From Pandoraea norimbergensis (GTDB lineage: Bacteria; Pseudomonadota; Gammaproteobacteria; Burkholderiales; Burkholderiaceae): DNA of 64,000 nucleotides. A model generated the notes under the pieces. That model was not told where the DNA came from. It saw nothing but the letters and a program-made list of their open reading frames with translations, and ran no database searches. The stretch is taken from contig NZ_CP013480.3 in assembly GCF_001465545.3 (NCBI RefSeq), positions 248,001 to 312,000 of the forward strand, read 5' to 3'. This document shows, piece by piece, positions 1-8,864 of the stretch (position 1 is the first letter of the stretch; each line of letters starts with the position of its first letter). The translations under genes and the position numbers were made by a program.

Positions 1-154
1 CATTCCTCTAATTTGTGCGGACGGCAGAGTTCAACCGCTATGATGAAATGATCAACTTGGTGTGACCGTCCGATTGAGCGCAATAGCGTCCATCGACGGG
101 CATCAACGACCCGCACGGCACGCACACGGCTGGCATACCCGGAGGGAGACACGG

Positions 155-1819
155 ATGGCTGAGGCTTGGCAAACCCACGACGTCACCAATCAGGTGCCGC
201 CGCTCGTCGATTACAACCTGTACGCCACCGATGCCGCTTTGCAGGGCGCCGTGACGACGTTCAATGCCGGCTGGCATGCGAAGGAACTGCATCGTCAGGG
301 CGCACGATTGGGCGAGGCGGAAGTGCAGCAATGGGCCGAGACGGCGAATCGCCATGAGCCCGAGTTGCAGAACTTCGATGCCCGCGGCAATCGCATCGAT
401 CACGTGGAATTTCACCCGGCTTGGCACGCGCTGATGGGGCTTTTGCGCGGTGCACAATTGCAATCGCTGCCGTGGGCGCATCCGCAGGCGGGCGCGATGG
501 CGGCGCGCACAGCGTCGTATTTTCTGCATGCGCAGAATGAAGCGGGGTCGCTGTGTCCGACCACGATGACGTTTGCCAGCATTCCGGTGCTGTCGAAGGT
601 GCCGTCGCTGTTTCCCACGATCAAGGACAAACTGTTCGCGCCGCAGCACGACCCCCGTGATTTGCCGCTCGCGCAGAAGCACACGATGCTCGTCGGCATG
701 GGCATGACCGAGAAACAGGGCGGGTCGGATGTTCGCACGAACACGACGGTCGCCCGCGCGCTGGGTGGTGATACGTATTCACTGGTCGGTCACAAGTGGT
801 TCTTCTCCGCGCCACAATGCGATGCGCATCTGGTGCTCGCCCGCGCTGACGACAGCGACGCGCTGTCGTGTTTCTTCGTCCCTCGCTACACACCCGACGG
901 TCACAAGAATGCCGTGCAGATACAGCGCTTGAAAGACAAACTCGGCAACCGCTCGAACGCGAGCAGCGAGGTCGAATTTCAGGGCGCTTACGGCACGCTC
1001 GTGGGCGCGCAGGGACGCGGTATTCCCACGATCATCGAGATGGCGACGTACACGCGCCTCGACTGCGTGATCGGCAGCGCCGCGATGATGCGCACGGGTG
1101 TCGTGCAGGCGATTCATCACGCAAGGCATCGCACCGCGTTCGGCGCCAAGCTGGTCGATCAGGATCTGATGACGACCGTGCTTGCCGATCTCGCGCTGGA
1201 GTCGGAAGCGGCGACGTGGCTCGCCATGCGGCTGGCGCAGTCGTTCGATGCGGCCGAGTCGGATGACGACGCGCCGCTTGAACGCGCGTGGCGACGCATC
1301 GTGTTGCCCGCCGCGAAGTTCTGGGTGTGCAAGCGCGCGCTCGAACTCGCGGGCGAATGCATGGAAGTCTGGGGCGGTAACGGCTATGTAGAAACCGGGC
1401 CGCTCGCGCGCTTGTATCGTGAGGCGCCGGTCAATTCCATCTGGGAAGGTTCAGGCAACGTGATGTGCCTCGATGTGCTGCGTGCCATCGGGCGTGAGCC
1501 TGAGGTGGCGCAGGCATGGTTCGACTGGCTGGGCCAACGCGTGGGCGCACACGCGCCGTTGCGTGCGGCGTTGGCGCAGTTGCACGGCTGGCTCGCTGCC
1601 GACCCGGCAACGCACGCTGTGCGCGCGCGTGCGATTGCGCAACAGATCGTGCTGCTCGCACAGGCCGCGTTGTTGCTTGAACATGCCCCTGCCGAGTTGG
1701 CGCATGGCTTCGTCGAGAGCCGCGTGACGAATCATGGCGGCCGCGTCTACGGCGTGATGCCCGATTCGCTGGCCGTCGGTGTGCAACGCGAATGGCTGGA
1801 TCGTGCGTTCGCGGGCTGA
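155..1819 (+). CDS. aidB: AidB-like acyl-CoA dehydrogenase family protein
   Basis: A 554-residue flavoprotein of the acyl-CoA dehydrogenase superfamily that closely follows E. coli AidB (541 aa). Visible landmarks are the AidB-type run GMGMTEKQGGSDV, the WFFSAPQ stretch, RLKDKLGNRSNAS and the C-terminal NSIWEGSGNVMCLDVLR segment. AidB binds FAD and DNA and belongs to the Ada adaptive response to alkylation in enterics; its physiological substrate is unsettled. I chose the ATG at 155 because GGAGGGAG lies 7 bases upstream; an in-frame ATG at 62 has no such site. No Ada-type regulator is nearby, so alkylation control is not shown here. The downstream gene is an aldehyde dehydrogenase 115 bp away. 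Confidence 0.9.
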   Translation: MAEAWQTHDVTNQVPPLVDYNLYATDAALQGAVTTFNAGWHAKELHRQGARLGEAEVQQWAETANRHEPELQNFDARGNRIDHVEFHPAWHALMGLLRGAQLQSLPWAHPQAGAMAARTASYFLHAQNEAGSLCPTTMTFASIPVLSKVPSLFPTIKDKLFAPQHDPRDLPLAQKHTMLVGMGMTEKQGGSDVRTNTTVARALGGDTYSLVGHKWFFSAPQCDAHLVLARADDSDALSCFFVPRYTPDGHKNAVQIQRLKDKLGNRSNASSEVEFQGAYGTLVGAQGRGIPTIIEMATYTRLDCVIGSAAMMRTGVVQAIHHARHRTAFGAKLVDQDLMTTVLADLALESEAATWLAMRLAQSFDAAESDDDAPLERAWRRIVLPAAKFWVCKRALELAGECMEVWGGNGYVETGPLARLYREAPVNSIWEGSGNVMCLDVLRAIGREPEVAQAWFDWLGQRVGAHAPLRAALAQLHGWLAADPATHAVRARAIAQQIVLLAQAALLLEHAPAELAHGFVESRVTNHGGRVYGVMPDSLAVGVQREWLDRAFAG

Positions 1820-1823
1820 ACCT

Positions 1824-1868
1824 CAATATCCGCAATATCAGCAATATCCGCAGCACTCGCAATATTCG
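1824..1868. repeat. 9-bp tandem repeat after the aidB stop
   Basis: Five adjacent 9-base units, CAATATCCG, CAATATCAG, CAATATCCG, CAGCACTCG and CAATATTCG, begin 5 bases after the aidB stop codon and fill the gap towards the next gene. Three units differ from the commonest by at most one base. No gene is read through it. Confidence 0.85.
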
Positions 1869-1934
1869 CAGGACGTGCAGTACCAAATGACAATAATGAC
1901 AACGGCGGCCACCGGCGGCCACAGGGAGGACGGG

Positions 1935-3407
1935 ATGGGACACAACCACGAGTTCGGCGGCCTGCACGACGCACCGCCCGCGTTGCACGCGGCATCCGAC
2001 GACGATATCGCACGCGCCATGCTGTTGCCACGTTTCGACGCGATGCGCCGTGCACACGACGCCGCGCCGCAAGTCGGCTGGCCGGCACGCAAGGCGCATC
2101 TCAAGGCCGTGCAAGCGATGCTGCACCAGTATCGCGAGGCGTTTGCCAAAGCCATCGACGAAGACTTCGGCGGCCGGTCGGCGGAAGAGACCGACATGCT
2201 GGAATTGTTCCCATCGCACGGCAACCTCAAGCATGCGCTGGCCAACACGCGCCGGTGGATGCGCGGCACGCACGGCTGGGCCAACCTCTGGCTGTTGCCT
2301 GCTCGCACGGCCATCGTGCCGCAGCCACTCGGCGTTGTCGGCGTGATCGTGCCGTGGAACTACCCGCTGTTTCTTGCGGTTGGACCGCTCACCGATGCAT
2401 TGGCGGCAGGAAACCGCGTGATGCTCAAGGTCTCGGAAGTGACGCCGCGTTTTGCGGAAGTCTTCGCGAAAGCCGTCGCCGAATTTTTCCCTGCCGAGTG
2501 GGTGACCGTTGTCACCGGCGACGCGCAGGTGGCCCGCGCGTTTTCGACGCTGCCGTTCGATCACCTGCTGTTCACGGGAGCGACGTCGATCGGGCATCAC
2601 GTCATGCGCGCGGCGAGTGAACACCTCACGCCCGTCACGCTCGAACTGGGCGGCAAGTCACCAGCGATCATCGGGCCGGGGGCACGCTGGGAGCATGCGG
2701 TCGAGCGCATCATGCTCGGCAAACTGGTCAACGCTGGGCAGACCTGCGTCGCACCGGACTATGTGCTGGTGCCGCGCGAAAAACTCGATGCATTCGTTGC
2801 GACGGCGCGTCAGGTGGCGGCTCGCTTGTATCCCGATGCAGTGAACAATCCGCAATACACGAGCATCGTCTCGCCGCGCCATTTCGAACGATTGACGGGG
2901 CTTGCGGGGGAAGCCGCGGCGCAGGGGGCGACGTCGCATGCGCTGTTCGATGCGCCTGCGCAAGCCGAGCGCCGACGCTTGCCGCCGGTCGTTATCACGG
3001 GGGTGCACGACGGCATGCGTGTCATGCGCGAGGAGATTTTCGGGCCGCTGTTACCCGTAGTGCCGTATGACGACCTCGACGCGGCCATCGCCTATGTGAA
3101 CGATCGTCCGCGCCCGCTGGCGCTGTACGTGTTCGATACCGATGACACGCGTATCGACCGGGTGGTGGACGGCACGATTTCAGGCGGTGTGACGATCAAC
3201 GACACTCTGCTGCATGTGGCCGAGCATGGGCTGCCATTCGGTGGCGTGGGATCATCCGGCATGGGCGGCTATCACGGTGAAGCCGGATTCCGCACGTTCT
3301 CGAAGGAGAAGCCGATTTTCCGGCAGGCGCGATTCAATGGCGCCGGTCTGCTCAACCCGCCGTATGGCAAGCGATTTGCCATGATGATCAAGCAGTTGCT
3401 GCGCTGA
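1935..3407 (+). CDS. calB: coniferyl aldehyde dehydrogenase (CalB type)
   Basis: A 490-residue NAD(P)+-dependent aldehyde dehydrogenase. It carries the PWNYPL nucleotide-binding segment, the general-base glutamate in LELGGKSP and the catalytic cysteine in NAGQTCVAP. The HVAEHGLPFGGVGSSGMG C-terminal block is typical of the class-3-like and coniferyl-aldehyde group. The expected reaction is oxidation of coniferyl (or a related aryl or aliphatic) aldehyde to the acid, here ferulate. The ATG at 1935 is preceded by AGGGAGGA; an alternative ATG at 1887 lacks a site. A strong terminator follows. The substrate is inferred from family resemblance and from the aromatic catabolic genes elsewhere in the window. 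Confidence 0.82.
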   Translation: MGHNHEFGGLHDAPPALHAASDDDIARAMLLPRFDAMRRAHDAAPQVGWPARKAHLKAVQAMLHQYREAFAKAIDEDFGGRSAEETDMLELFPSHGNLKHALANTRRWMRGTHGWANLWLLPARTAIVPQPLGVVGVIVPWNYPLFLAVGPLTDALAAGNRVMLKVSEVTPRFAEVFAKAVAEFFPAEWVTVVTGDAQVARAFSTLPFDHLLFTGATSIGHHVMRAASEHLTPVTLELGGKSPAIIGPGARWEHAVERIMLGKLVNAGQTCVAPDYVLVPREKLDAFVATARQVAARLYPDAVNNPQYTSIVSPRHFERLTGLAGEAAAQGATSHALFDAPAQAERRRLPPVVITGVHDGMRVMREEIFGPLLPVVPYDDLDAAIAYVNDRPRPLALYVFDTDDTRIDRVVDGTISGGVTINDTLLHVAEHGLPFGGVGSSGMGGYHGEAGFRTFSKEKPIFRQARFNGAGLLNPPYGKRFAMMIKQLLR

Positions 3408-3444
3408 GTCGGCGCACCGGAATTTGAAAGCCTCGCAGGCAAAG

Positions 3445-3479
3445 AAAAACCCCGCCGGGAAGACCCGAGCGGGGTTTTT
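3445..3479. terminator. bidirectional rho-independent terminator
   Basis: AAAAACCCCGC pairs with GCGGGGTTTTT around a 13-base loop. The A-tract on one side and T-tract on the other allow termination in both directions, which suits the convergent arrangement of the aldehyde dehydrogenase gene and metK. Confidence 0.9.
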
Positions 3480-3483
3480 CTTT

Positions 3484-3587
3484 ACGTCATTACGTCATTA
3501 CGTCATTACGTCATTACGTCATTACGTCATTACGTCATTACGTCATTACGTCATTACGTCATTACGTCATTACGTCATTACGTCATT
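3484..3587. repeat. 13 perfect copies of an 8-bp unit (ACGTCATT)
   Basis: ACGTCATT is repeated head to tail 13 times without an error (104 bp), followed by a degenerate fourteenth unit, ACGTCTTC. It sits between the bidirectional terminator and the 3' end of metK. Eight is not a multiple of three, so any frame across it would shift on slippage; I see no real gene there. Confidence 0.97.
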
Positions 3588-3650
3588 ACGTCTTCACGTC
3601 GTTCCGTCTGCCGCCAGCGTGCGCCAGCGGAGACATGCAGCGTGTGACGC

Positions 3651-4829
3651 TTACGCGACGGCGCGCAGGCCGGCGTCGGCCAGCAGGGCGTCGGCGCGGT
3701 CCGTGGCTTCCCACGTGAATTCCGGCTCTTCACGGCCGAAGTGACCGTAGGCAGCCGTCTTCTCGTAGATCGGACGCAGCAGGTCGAGCATCTGGATGAT
3801 GCCCTTCGGACGCAGGTCGAAATGCTTTTCGACCAGCTCGGCGATGCGTTGATCGCTGATCTTGCCCGTGCCGAACGTGTTGACCATGACCGACGTCGGG
3901 CGCGCCACGCCAATGGCGTACGACACCTGAATCACGCACTTCGAGGCCAGACCGGCTGCCACGATGTTCTTCGCGACATAACGGCCGGCGTAAGCGGCGG
4001 AGCGGTCGACCTTCGACGGATCCTTACCCGAGAACGCGCCACCACCGTGCGGTGCGGCACCGCCGTACGTGTCGACGATGATCTTGCGGCCCGTCAGGCC
4101 GGCATCGCCTTGCGGACCGCCGATCACGAAACGACCGGTCGGGTTCACGAGGAACTTGATGTCGCCCTTGATCAGCTCGGCGGGAAGCACCGGCTTGATG
4201 ATTTCTTCGATGACGGCTTCGCGCAGCGCTTCCAGACCGATGTCCGGCGAGTGCTGCGTCGACAGCACGACCGTGTCGATGCTGTGCGGACGGCCGTTTT
4301 CGTACTTGATGGTGACTTGGGACTTGGCGTCCGGACGCAGCCAGTTCAGGCGGCCGTCGCGGCGCACTTGCGACTGGCGCTCGACCAGACGGTGCGACAG
4401 GTAGATCGGCAGCGGCATGAGTTCCGGCGTCTCGTCGCAGGCGTAGCCGAACATCAGGCCCTGGTCGCCGGCACCTTGATCGAGGTTGTCGTCATGGGCG
4501 CGGTCCACGCCTTGGGCGATGTCGGGCGACTGGCGGTCGTAGGCGACCAGCACGGCGCAGCCCTTGTAGTCGATACCGAAGTCGGTGTTGTCGTAGCCGA
4601 TGCGGCGAATGGTTTCGCGCGCAACTTGCTGATAGTCCACCGTGGCGGTCGTGGTGATTTCACCCGCGAGCACGACGAGACCGGTGTTGCAAAGCGTTTC
4701 GGCGGCGACGCGCGCGTATTTGTCCTGGGTCAGGATCGCGTCAAGGACAGCATCCGAGATTTGGTCAGCGACCTTGTCCGGGTGACCTTCGGATACCGAT
4801 TCGGAAGTAAAAAGATAATCGTGCGCCAC
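3651..4829 (-). CDS. metK: S-adenosylmethionine synthetase
   Basis: A 392-residue enzyme making S-adenosylmethionine from methionine and ATP in the cytosol. It shows the N-terminal [15 protein letters not shown] motif, [10 protein letters not shown], and the [20 protein letters not shown] loop that binds triphosphate. I chose a GTG start at 4829 because AGAGGAG lies about 7 bases upstream and homologues begin M(A/V)xDYLFTSE; a longer reading from an ATG at 4865 adds 12 unsupported residues. It is transcribed divergently from lpxL, with an unusually long and structured leader. ahcY, which recycles the product of methyl transfer, lies near the other end of the window behind its own riboswitch. 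Confidence 0.97.
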   Translation of the reverse strand: MAHDYLFTSESVSEGHPDKVADQISDAVLDAILTQDKYARVAAETLCNTGLVVLAGEITTTATVDYQQVARETIRRIGYDNTDFGIDYKGCAVLVAYDRQSPDIAQGVDRAHDDNLDQGAGDQGLMFGYACDETPELMPLPIYLSHRLVERQSQVRRDGRLNWLRPDAKSQVTIKYENGRPHSIDTVVLSTQHSPDIGLEALREAVIEEIIKPVLPAELIKGDIKFLVNPTGRFVIGGPQGDAGLTGRKIIVDTYGGAAPHGGGAFSGKDPSKVDRSAAYAGRYVAKNIVAAGLASKCVIQVSYAIGVARPTSVMVNTFGTGKISDQRIAELVEKHFDLRPKGIIQMLDLLRPIYEKTAAYGHFGREEPEFTWEATDRADALLADAGLRAVA

Positions 4830-4994
4830 TTCTGGCTCCTCTGTAACGAATGATTGGCGACTCACGTAGCCGTCATCGGAGAAGAAGCGGCGACGCTTTA
4901 GCGGATAAGTTAATCGGATGGGCTGCCTCGATAGGGTGGCTCATCCGAATCGCCCCGCAAGTTGTCAGTTAACTCGGCGATGTCGCTTATTATA
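4830..4994 (-). promoter_or_regulatory. metK promoter and structured 5' leader
   Basis: On the minus strand a perfect TATAAT occupies 4994-4989; no convincing -35 is seen. A transcript starting about 7 bases on would have a leader near 150 nt. Within it TCGGATG (ending near 4942) pairs with CATCCGA (near 4920), and an outer AGTTAA/TTAACT helix can enclose this. The same stem read on the plus strand forms 9 pairs (4915-4923 with 4939-4947, one G-U). I do not recognise it as a named riboswitch. The -10 element also reads TATTAT on the plus strand, towards lpxL. Confidence 0.45.
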
Positions 4995-5021
4995 CGCCCC
5001 TGTAGAAAATCTGCTGGCGAC

Positions 5022-5918
5022 ATGGCAACCACTCCCAAGAAATCCATCGGGTACTACGTGAGCGTAGGCCTGCTGCGGGGGCTCAACCTGCTCCCCTATA
5101 GCTGGGTCGCGCGTTTCGGCGCGGGCCTCGGACAACTTTTGTACCTCATTCCCAGCTCGCGAAAGCGCGTGGTGCACACCAATTTGCGCCTGTGTTTCCC
5201 GCACTGGGACGACGCCACCCGCGAGCGCGTGGCGCGGGCGTCGTTCGTGCACGCCATTCGCAGCTACGCCGAGCGTAGCGTGCAGTGGTTTGCCGACGGC
5301 AAGAAGCTGGAAAAGCTGATCGAGCTCGATTCGGCCGTGGATCTGCGCGATCCGAACATGCCGCCGACCATCCTGCTCGGGTTCCACTTCGTGGGGATCG
5401 AAGCCGGCTCAGTTTTCATCAATTACTCGCTGCACCGGCCCTGCGCGTCGCTCTACACGCCGATGTCGAACCCGGCGTTCGATGCCATGGCCCGGGAGCA
5501 GCGCGGCCGGTTCGACGCCGAAATGATCCCGCGCGGCGACAGCGCCCGCGACGTGCTGCGCATGTTTCGCAAGAAGAAACCGGTCATGCTGGCCGCCGAT
5601 ATGGACTACGGCGCGCGCAATTCCACGTTCGTGCCGTTCTTCGGCGTCGAGGCCTGCACGCTGACTTCGGTGTCGCGTCTGGCGGAAGTGGGCCGAGCGC
5701 AAATCCTGCCGTTCATTGGCGAAGTGCTGCCGAACTACAAGGGCTACCGGCTCAAGGTCTTCCCGGTGTGGGAAAACTACCCCAGTGGCGATCCCGACGC
5801 CGACGCCCGCCGCATGAACGCGTTTCTGGAAGAACAGATTCTGAAAATGCCGGAGCAGTACTACTGGGTGCACAAGCGTTTCAAGACCCGCCCGGAAGGC
5901 CAGCCGGGCGTGTATTGA
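5022..5918 (+). CDS. lpxL: lipid A biosynthesis lauroyl/myristoyl acyltransferase
   Basis: A 298-residue LpxL/HtrB-family acyltransferase that adds a secondary acyl chain to the Kdo2-lipid A precursor at the inner face of the cytoplasmic membrane. The HX4E catalytic signature is present in GFHFVGIEAG, and the N-terminal hydrophobic stretch (GLNLLPYSWVARF) fits membrane attachment. The ATG at 5022 begins the conserved-looking part (MATTPKKSIG); an in-frame ATG at 4962 would overlap the promoter region. No strong Shine-Dalgarno is visible. It is 42 bp upstream of dapF, probably in the same unit. Burkholderiaceae often carry two such genes; only one is here, so which acyl position it serves is unknown. 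Confidence 0.88.
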   Translation: MATTPKKSIGYYVSVGLLRGLNLLPYSWVARFGAGLGQLLYLIPSSRKRVVHTNLRLCFPHWDDATRERVARASFVHAIRSYAERSVQWFADGKKLEKLIELDSAVDLRDPNMPPTILLGFHFVGIEAGSVFINYSLHRPCASLYTPMSNPAFDAMAREQRGRFDAEMIPRGDSARDVLRMFRKKKPVMLAADMDYGARNSTFVPFFGVEACTLTSVSRLAEVGRAQILPFIGEVLPNYKGYRLKVFPVWENYPSGDPDADARRMNAFLEEQILKMPEQYYWVHKRFKTRPEGQPGVY

Positions 5919-5960
5919 CCGGCACCGGATGCGCGTCGACTTCTCCTCTACAATAGCGGC

Positions 5961-6812
5961 ATGAAGCTCAAATTCACCAAGATGCAAGGTGCCGGTAACG
6001 ACTTCGTCGTGATCGACGGCATCTCGCAGACCATCGATTTCACGCCCGAACAGTGGCGTGCGCTCGCCGACCGCCATTTTGGCGTCGGCGCGGACCAGCT
6101 TTTGCTCGTAGAACGCTCGGCATTGCCGGACGTGGACTTCCGTTACCGCATCTTCAACGCCGATGGCGGCGAGGTCGAGCATTGCGGCAACGGCGCGCGC
6201 TGCTTCGTGAAGTTCGTGCGCGATACGGGGCTGACCGACAAGCGCTCGGTACGCGTCGAAGTGCAGCAGGGCGTGATTACGCTCACCGCGCGCGAAGACG
6301 GGCAGGTCAGCGTGGATATGGGCGCACCGATTCTGACGCCATCGGATGTGCCGTTCGACGCGAGCGGGCTGGAAGGCCGCCGCGAGGGCAACGACACGCT
6401 CTGGCCGCTGGATGTGGCCGGCAAGACCACGTGGATTTCGGTCGTGTCGATGGGCAACCCGCATGCCGTGCAGGTGGTCGATAACGTCGACACGGCGCCG
6501 GTCGAGACCGACGGCCCGCTGGTCGAGCGCCACGCGCGCTTCCCGCGCCGCGTGAACGCCGGTTTTCTGCAAGTGGTCGACAAGCATCAGGCACGCCTGC
6601 GCGTATTTGAGCGCGGCGCGGGCGAGACACTCGCCTGCGGCACGGGCGCCTGTGCTGCGGCGGTGGCGGGCATTCGCCGGGGCTTGCTCGCCTCGCCGGT
6701 CGCCATCGAGACGCATGGCGGCACCCTCACCATCGAGTGGGATGGCGCCGCCGGCCCGGTCATCATGACGGGGCCCGCCGCAACGGTCTTCGAGGGCACC
6801 ATCGAGATCTGA
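5961..6812 (+). CDS. dapF: diaminopimelate epimerase
   Basis: A 283-residue cofactor-independent racemase converting LL- to meso-diaminopimelate for lysine and peptidoglycan synthesis. The two catalytic cysteines are seen in [16 protein letters not shown] and LACGTGACA, and the N-terminal QGAGNDF motif is intact. Length is typical. It lies between lpxL and the DUF484 and xerC genes, a common order in proteobacteria (dapF-DUF484-xerC). Confidence 0.97.
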   Translation: MKLKFTKMQGAGNDFVVIDGISQTIDFTPEQWRALADRHFGVGADQLLLVERSALPDVDFRYRIFNADGGEVEHCGNGARCFVKFVRDTGLTDKRSVRVEVQQGVITLTAREDGQVSVDMGAPILTPSDVPFDASGLEGRREGNDTLWPLDVAGKTTWISVVSMGNPHAVQVVDNVDTAPVETDGPLVERHARFPRRVNAGFLQVVDKHQARLRVFERGAGETLACGTGACAAAVAGIRRGLLASPVAIETHGGTLTIEWDGAAGPVIMTGPAATVFEGTIEI

Positions 6813-6980
6813 TACCGTGTTGCCCGCAAGGCGCCCTGTGGCATCGGCCATGGTGGGAATGGGCGCCCGCAAGACCGATTTGGTTTCTGAAGCTTCTGAT
6901 TTCGCGACCCTGACGGCCGCCGGGTCTCCTTGTGCAAGCAGGGTGCGGTGCGGTTTTCGATGAACAGCAGACGGACACTC

Positions 6981-7658
6981 ATGAACGACCGAGATATTGC
7001 GGAATACCTGATCGCGCATCCCGACTTCTTCGAACGCCACGCCGAATTGCTGGCGGGCGTGCGCCTGACGAGCCCCCACGGACAGCGGGCGGTGTCGCTG
7101 CAGGAGCGTCAGATCGAGATGCAGCGCGAGAAGACCAAGCAGATCGAGCGACGCCTCGCCGAACTGATGCGTTACGGCCACGAAAACGACGATATCTCGG
7201 CCAAGCTGCACCGCTGGACCCTCGGCCTGCTCGGCGAGCGCGATCCGCATGCGCTGCCCGATGCCATTGCCCGAGGGCTGCGCGACGTCTTCAATGTGCC
7301 GTTCGCCGCCGTACGCGTGTGGAATGTCTGCGCACCGTATCAACCGGCCGAATTTGCCCGCAGCGTCAGCGAAGAAGTGAAGATTTTCGCGTCGAGTCTG
7401 GCGACGCCGTATTGCGGCGCGAACACCGGTTTCGAAGCGGTCACGTGGCTCGGCGCACCGGCCGATCCGGCCTCGGTCGCGCTGCTCGCCTTGCGCGACC
7501 CGCTCGCGCAGCAAGGTGCCGACGCCCCGGTGTTCGGCCTGCTGGTGATGGGCTCGGACGACGCCCGCCGTTTCCACGAAGGCATGGCGACCGATTTCCT
7601 GTCGCAGATCGGCGAACTCGCGGGCGCGGCGCTGAGCAAGCTGCGCGCGGACGACTGA
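6981..7658 (+). CDS. DUF484 family protein
   Basis: A 225-residue protein of the DUF484 family, which resembles GAF domains and is regularly found between dapF and xerC. The N-terminal DRDIAEYLIAHPDFFERH segment is the family hallmark, followed by a coiled-coil stretch (RQIEMQREKTKQIERRLAELM) and a GAF-like region. Function is unknown; an association with XerC/D-related processes is only positional. The start is uncertain: ATG at 6981 is favoured because it abuts the conserved part, while in-frame starts at 6930 and 6960 have no better ribosome site. It ends 18 bp before xerC. Confidence 0.85.
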   Translation: MNDRDIAEYLIAHPDFFERHAELLAGVRLTSPHGQRAVSLQERQIEMQREKTKQIERRLAELMRYGHENDDISAKLHRWTLGLLGERDPHALPDAIARGLRDVFNVPFAAVRVWNVCAPYQPAEFARSVSEEVKIFASSLATPYCGANTGFEAVTWLGAPADPASVALLALRDPLAQQGADAPVFGLLVMGSDDARRFHEGMATDFLSQIGELAGAALSKLRADD

Positions 7659-7676
7659 GTCGCCCCGGGCGCTACC

Positions 7677-8717
7677 GTGGCCAAGCCAGACGCCAAGCCG
7701 AAAGCCAAGGCAACGCCCAAGCCGCGCGGCACCGCCGCCGCCGGTGCCACCGGTGAGGCGCCGGAATCCTCCGAGATCGCTGATATCCCCGAAGCCCCCC
7801 TTCAGCCGGGCATTCAGGCCTATCTCACCATGCTGGCGAGCGAGCGCAAGCTCGCCGCGCTGACCCTCGAGAACTACACCCGCGACCTGCGTCAGTTGCA
7901 GACGATGGCGAAAAGCCGTCCGCTCGACGCGCTGGCGCACGGCGACATCCGCAAGTTCGTGATGCAGATGCACAGTCAGGGGCTCGTTGGCCGCTCGATT
8001 GCCCGCAAGCTCTCGGCATGGCGCGGCTACTACGCTTGGCTGGCCCAGCGTTCGGCGCTCGCGGCGAATCCGGTCGACGGGGTGCGCGCGCCGAAGCAAC
8101 CCAAGCCGCTGCCCAAGGCGCTGTCGCCCGATCAGGCGTCGGCGCTGGTCGAACACTCGACCGGCACCTCGGCCGAAGCGCTGCGCAACCGGGCAATGTT
8201 CGAGTTGCTGTACTCATCGGGGTTGCGGCTGTCTGAGCTGACCGGGCTCGATCATCGTTACGTCGAAGCCGATGGCTATCGCTCCGCAAGCTGGCTGGAT
8301 CTGGCCGAACGCGAGGTGATCGTCACCGGTAAAGGCAACAAGCGGCGCCGCGTGCCGGTGGGCGAGAAAGCGGTGCAAGCACTGACTGACTGGTTGAATG
8401 TCCGCGCCGGGCTGACGGCTGCCGAGCCGCACGCCCTGTTTCTGTCCGCACGAGGCAAGCGGATCGGCGCGCGGGCCGTGCAGCAGGGGCTGTCGCGCCA
8501 CGCGCTGGCGGCGGGGCTGCCCACGCATGTCCATCCGCACATGCTGCGGCATTCGTTTGCGACCCACGTGCTGCAATCGTCGGGTGACCTCCGGGCCGTG
8601 CAGGAAATGCTCGGCCACAGCAACATCTCGACCACGCAGATCTACACGAAGCTCGACTTCCAGCATCTGGCCAAGGTCTACGATCAGGCGCACCCGCGCG
8701 CGCGCAAGAAGACCTGA
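7677..8717 (+). CDS. xerC: site-specific tyrosine recombinase XerC
   Basis: A 346-residue tyrosine recombinase that, with XerD, resolves chromosome dimers at dif. The catalytic set is complete: R184 (SGLRLSEL), K219 (TGKGNKRR), H288 and R291 (HPHMLRHSF), H314 (MLGHSNI) and the nucleophile Y323 (TQIYTKLD). The N-terminal SAM-like core-binding domain spans about residues 44-130. The first 43 residues are a Lys/Pro/Ala-rich, probably disordered extension read from a GTG start. There is no clear ribosome site; translational coupling with the DUF484 gene is likely. A start nearer residue 45 cannot be excluded. Confidence 0.93.
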   Translation: MAKPDAKPKAKATPKPRGTAAAGATGEAPESSEIADIPEAPLQPGIQAYLTMLASERKLAALTLENYTRDLRQLQTMAKSRPLDALAHGDIRKFVMQMHSQGLVGRSIARKLSAWRGYYAWLAQRSALAANPVDGVRAPKQPKPLPKALSPDQASALVEHSTGTSAEALRNRAMFELLYSSGLRLSELTGLDHRYVEADGYRSASWLDLAEREVIVTGKGNKRRRVPVGEKAVQALTDWLNVRAGLTAAEPHALFLSARGKRIGARAVQQGLSRHALAAGLPTHVHPHMLRHSFATHVLQSSGDLRAVQEMLGHSNISTTQIYTKLDFQHLAKVYDQAHPRARKKT

Positions 8718-8864
8718 CTCCGCCGTGGCGCTACCCCGACTCGGTGTAGAATCGCGTCCTTCCCCAGCAAGTCCCGCCCGTGTGCCGACGCCCCGTCGTG
8801 GCGACGCCGCACGCCGTGCCGCAAGACTTGCCGCTCTCCGAATGCAACCGTTGGCCTGCTCCAC

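Noticed and set aside
1..154. Ada-type control of the aidB-like gene
   Set aside because: A -10-like TATGAT lies at 39-44 and CGGACGG/CCGTCCG arms at 18-24 and 66-72, but there is no recognisable Ada box and no ada gene nearby.
3424..3744. Open frame across the octamer repeat, with a repeating peptide
   Set aside because: The frame exists only because the 8-bp repeat and terminator lack stops. It has no ribosome site and begins inside the tail of the previous transcription unit.
5409..8156. Very long open frame on the minus strand opposite lpxL, dapF, DUF484 and xerC
   Set aside because: This is the usual antisense shadow of GC-rich coding sequence. The plus-strand genes have complete catalytic motifs and the minus product is Arg/His-rich without any domain.
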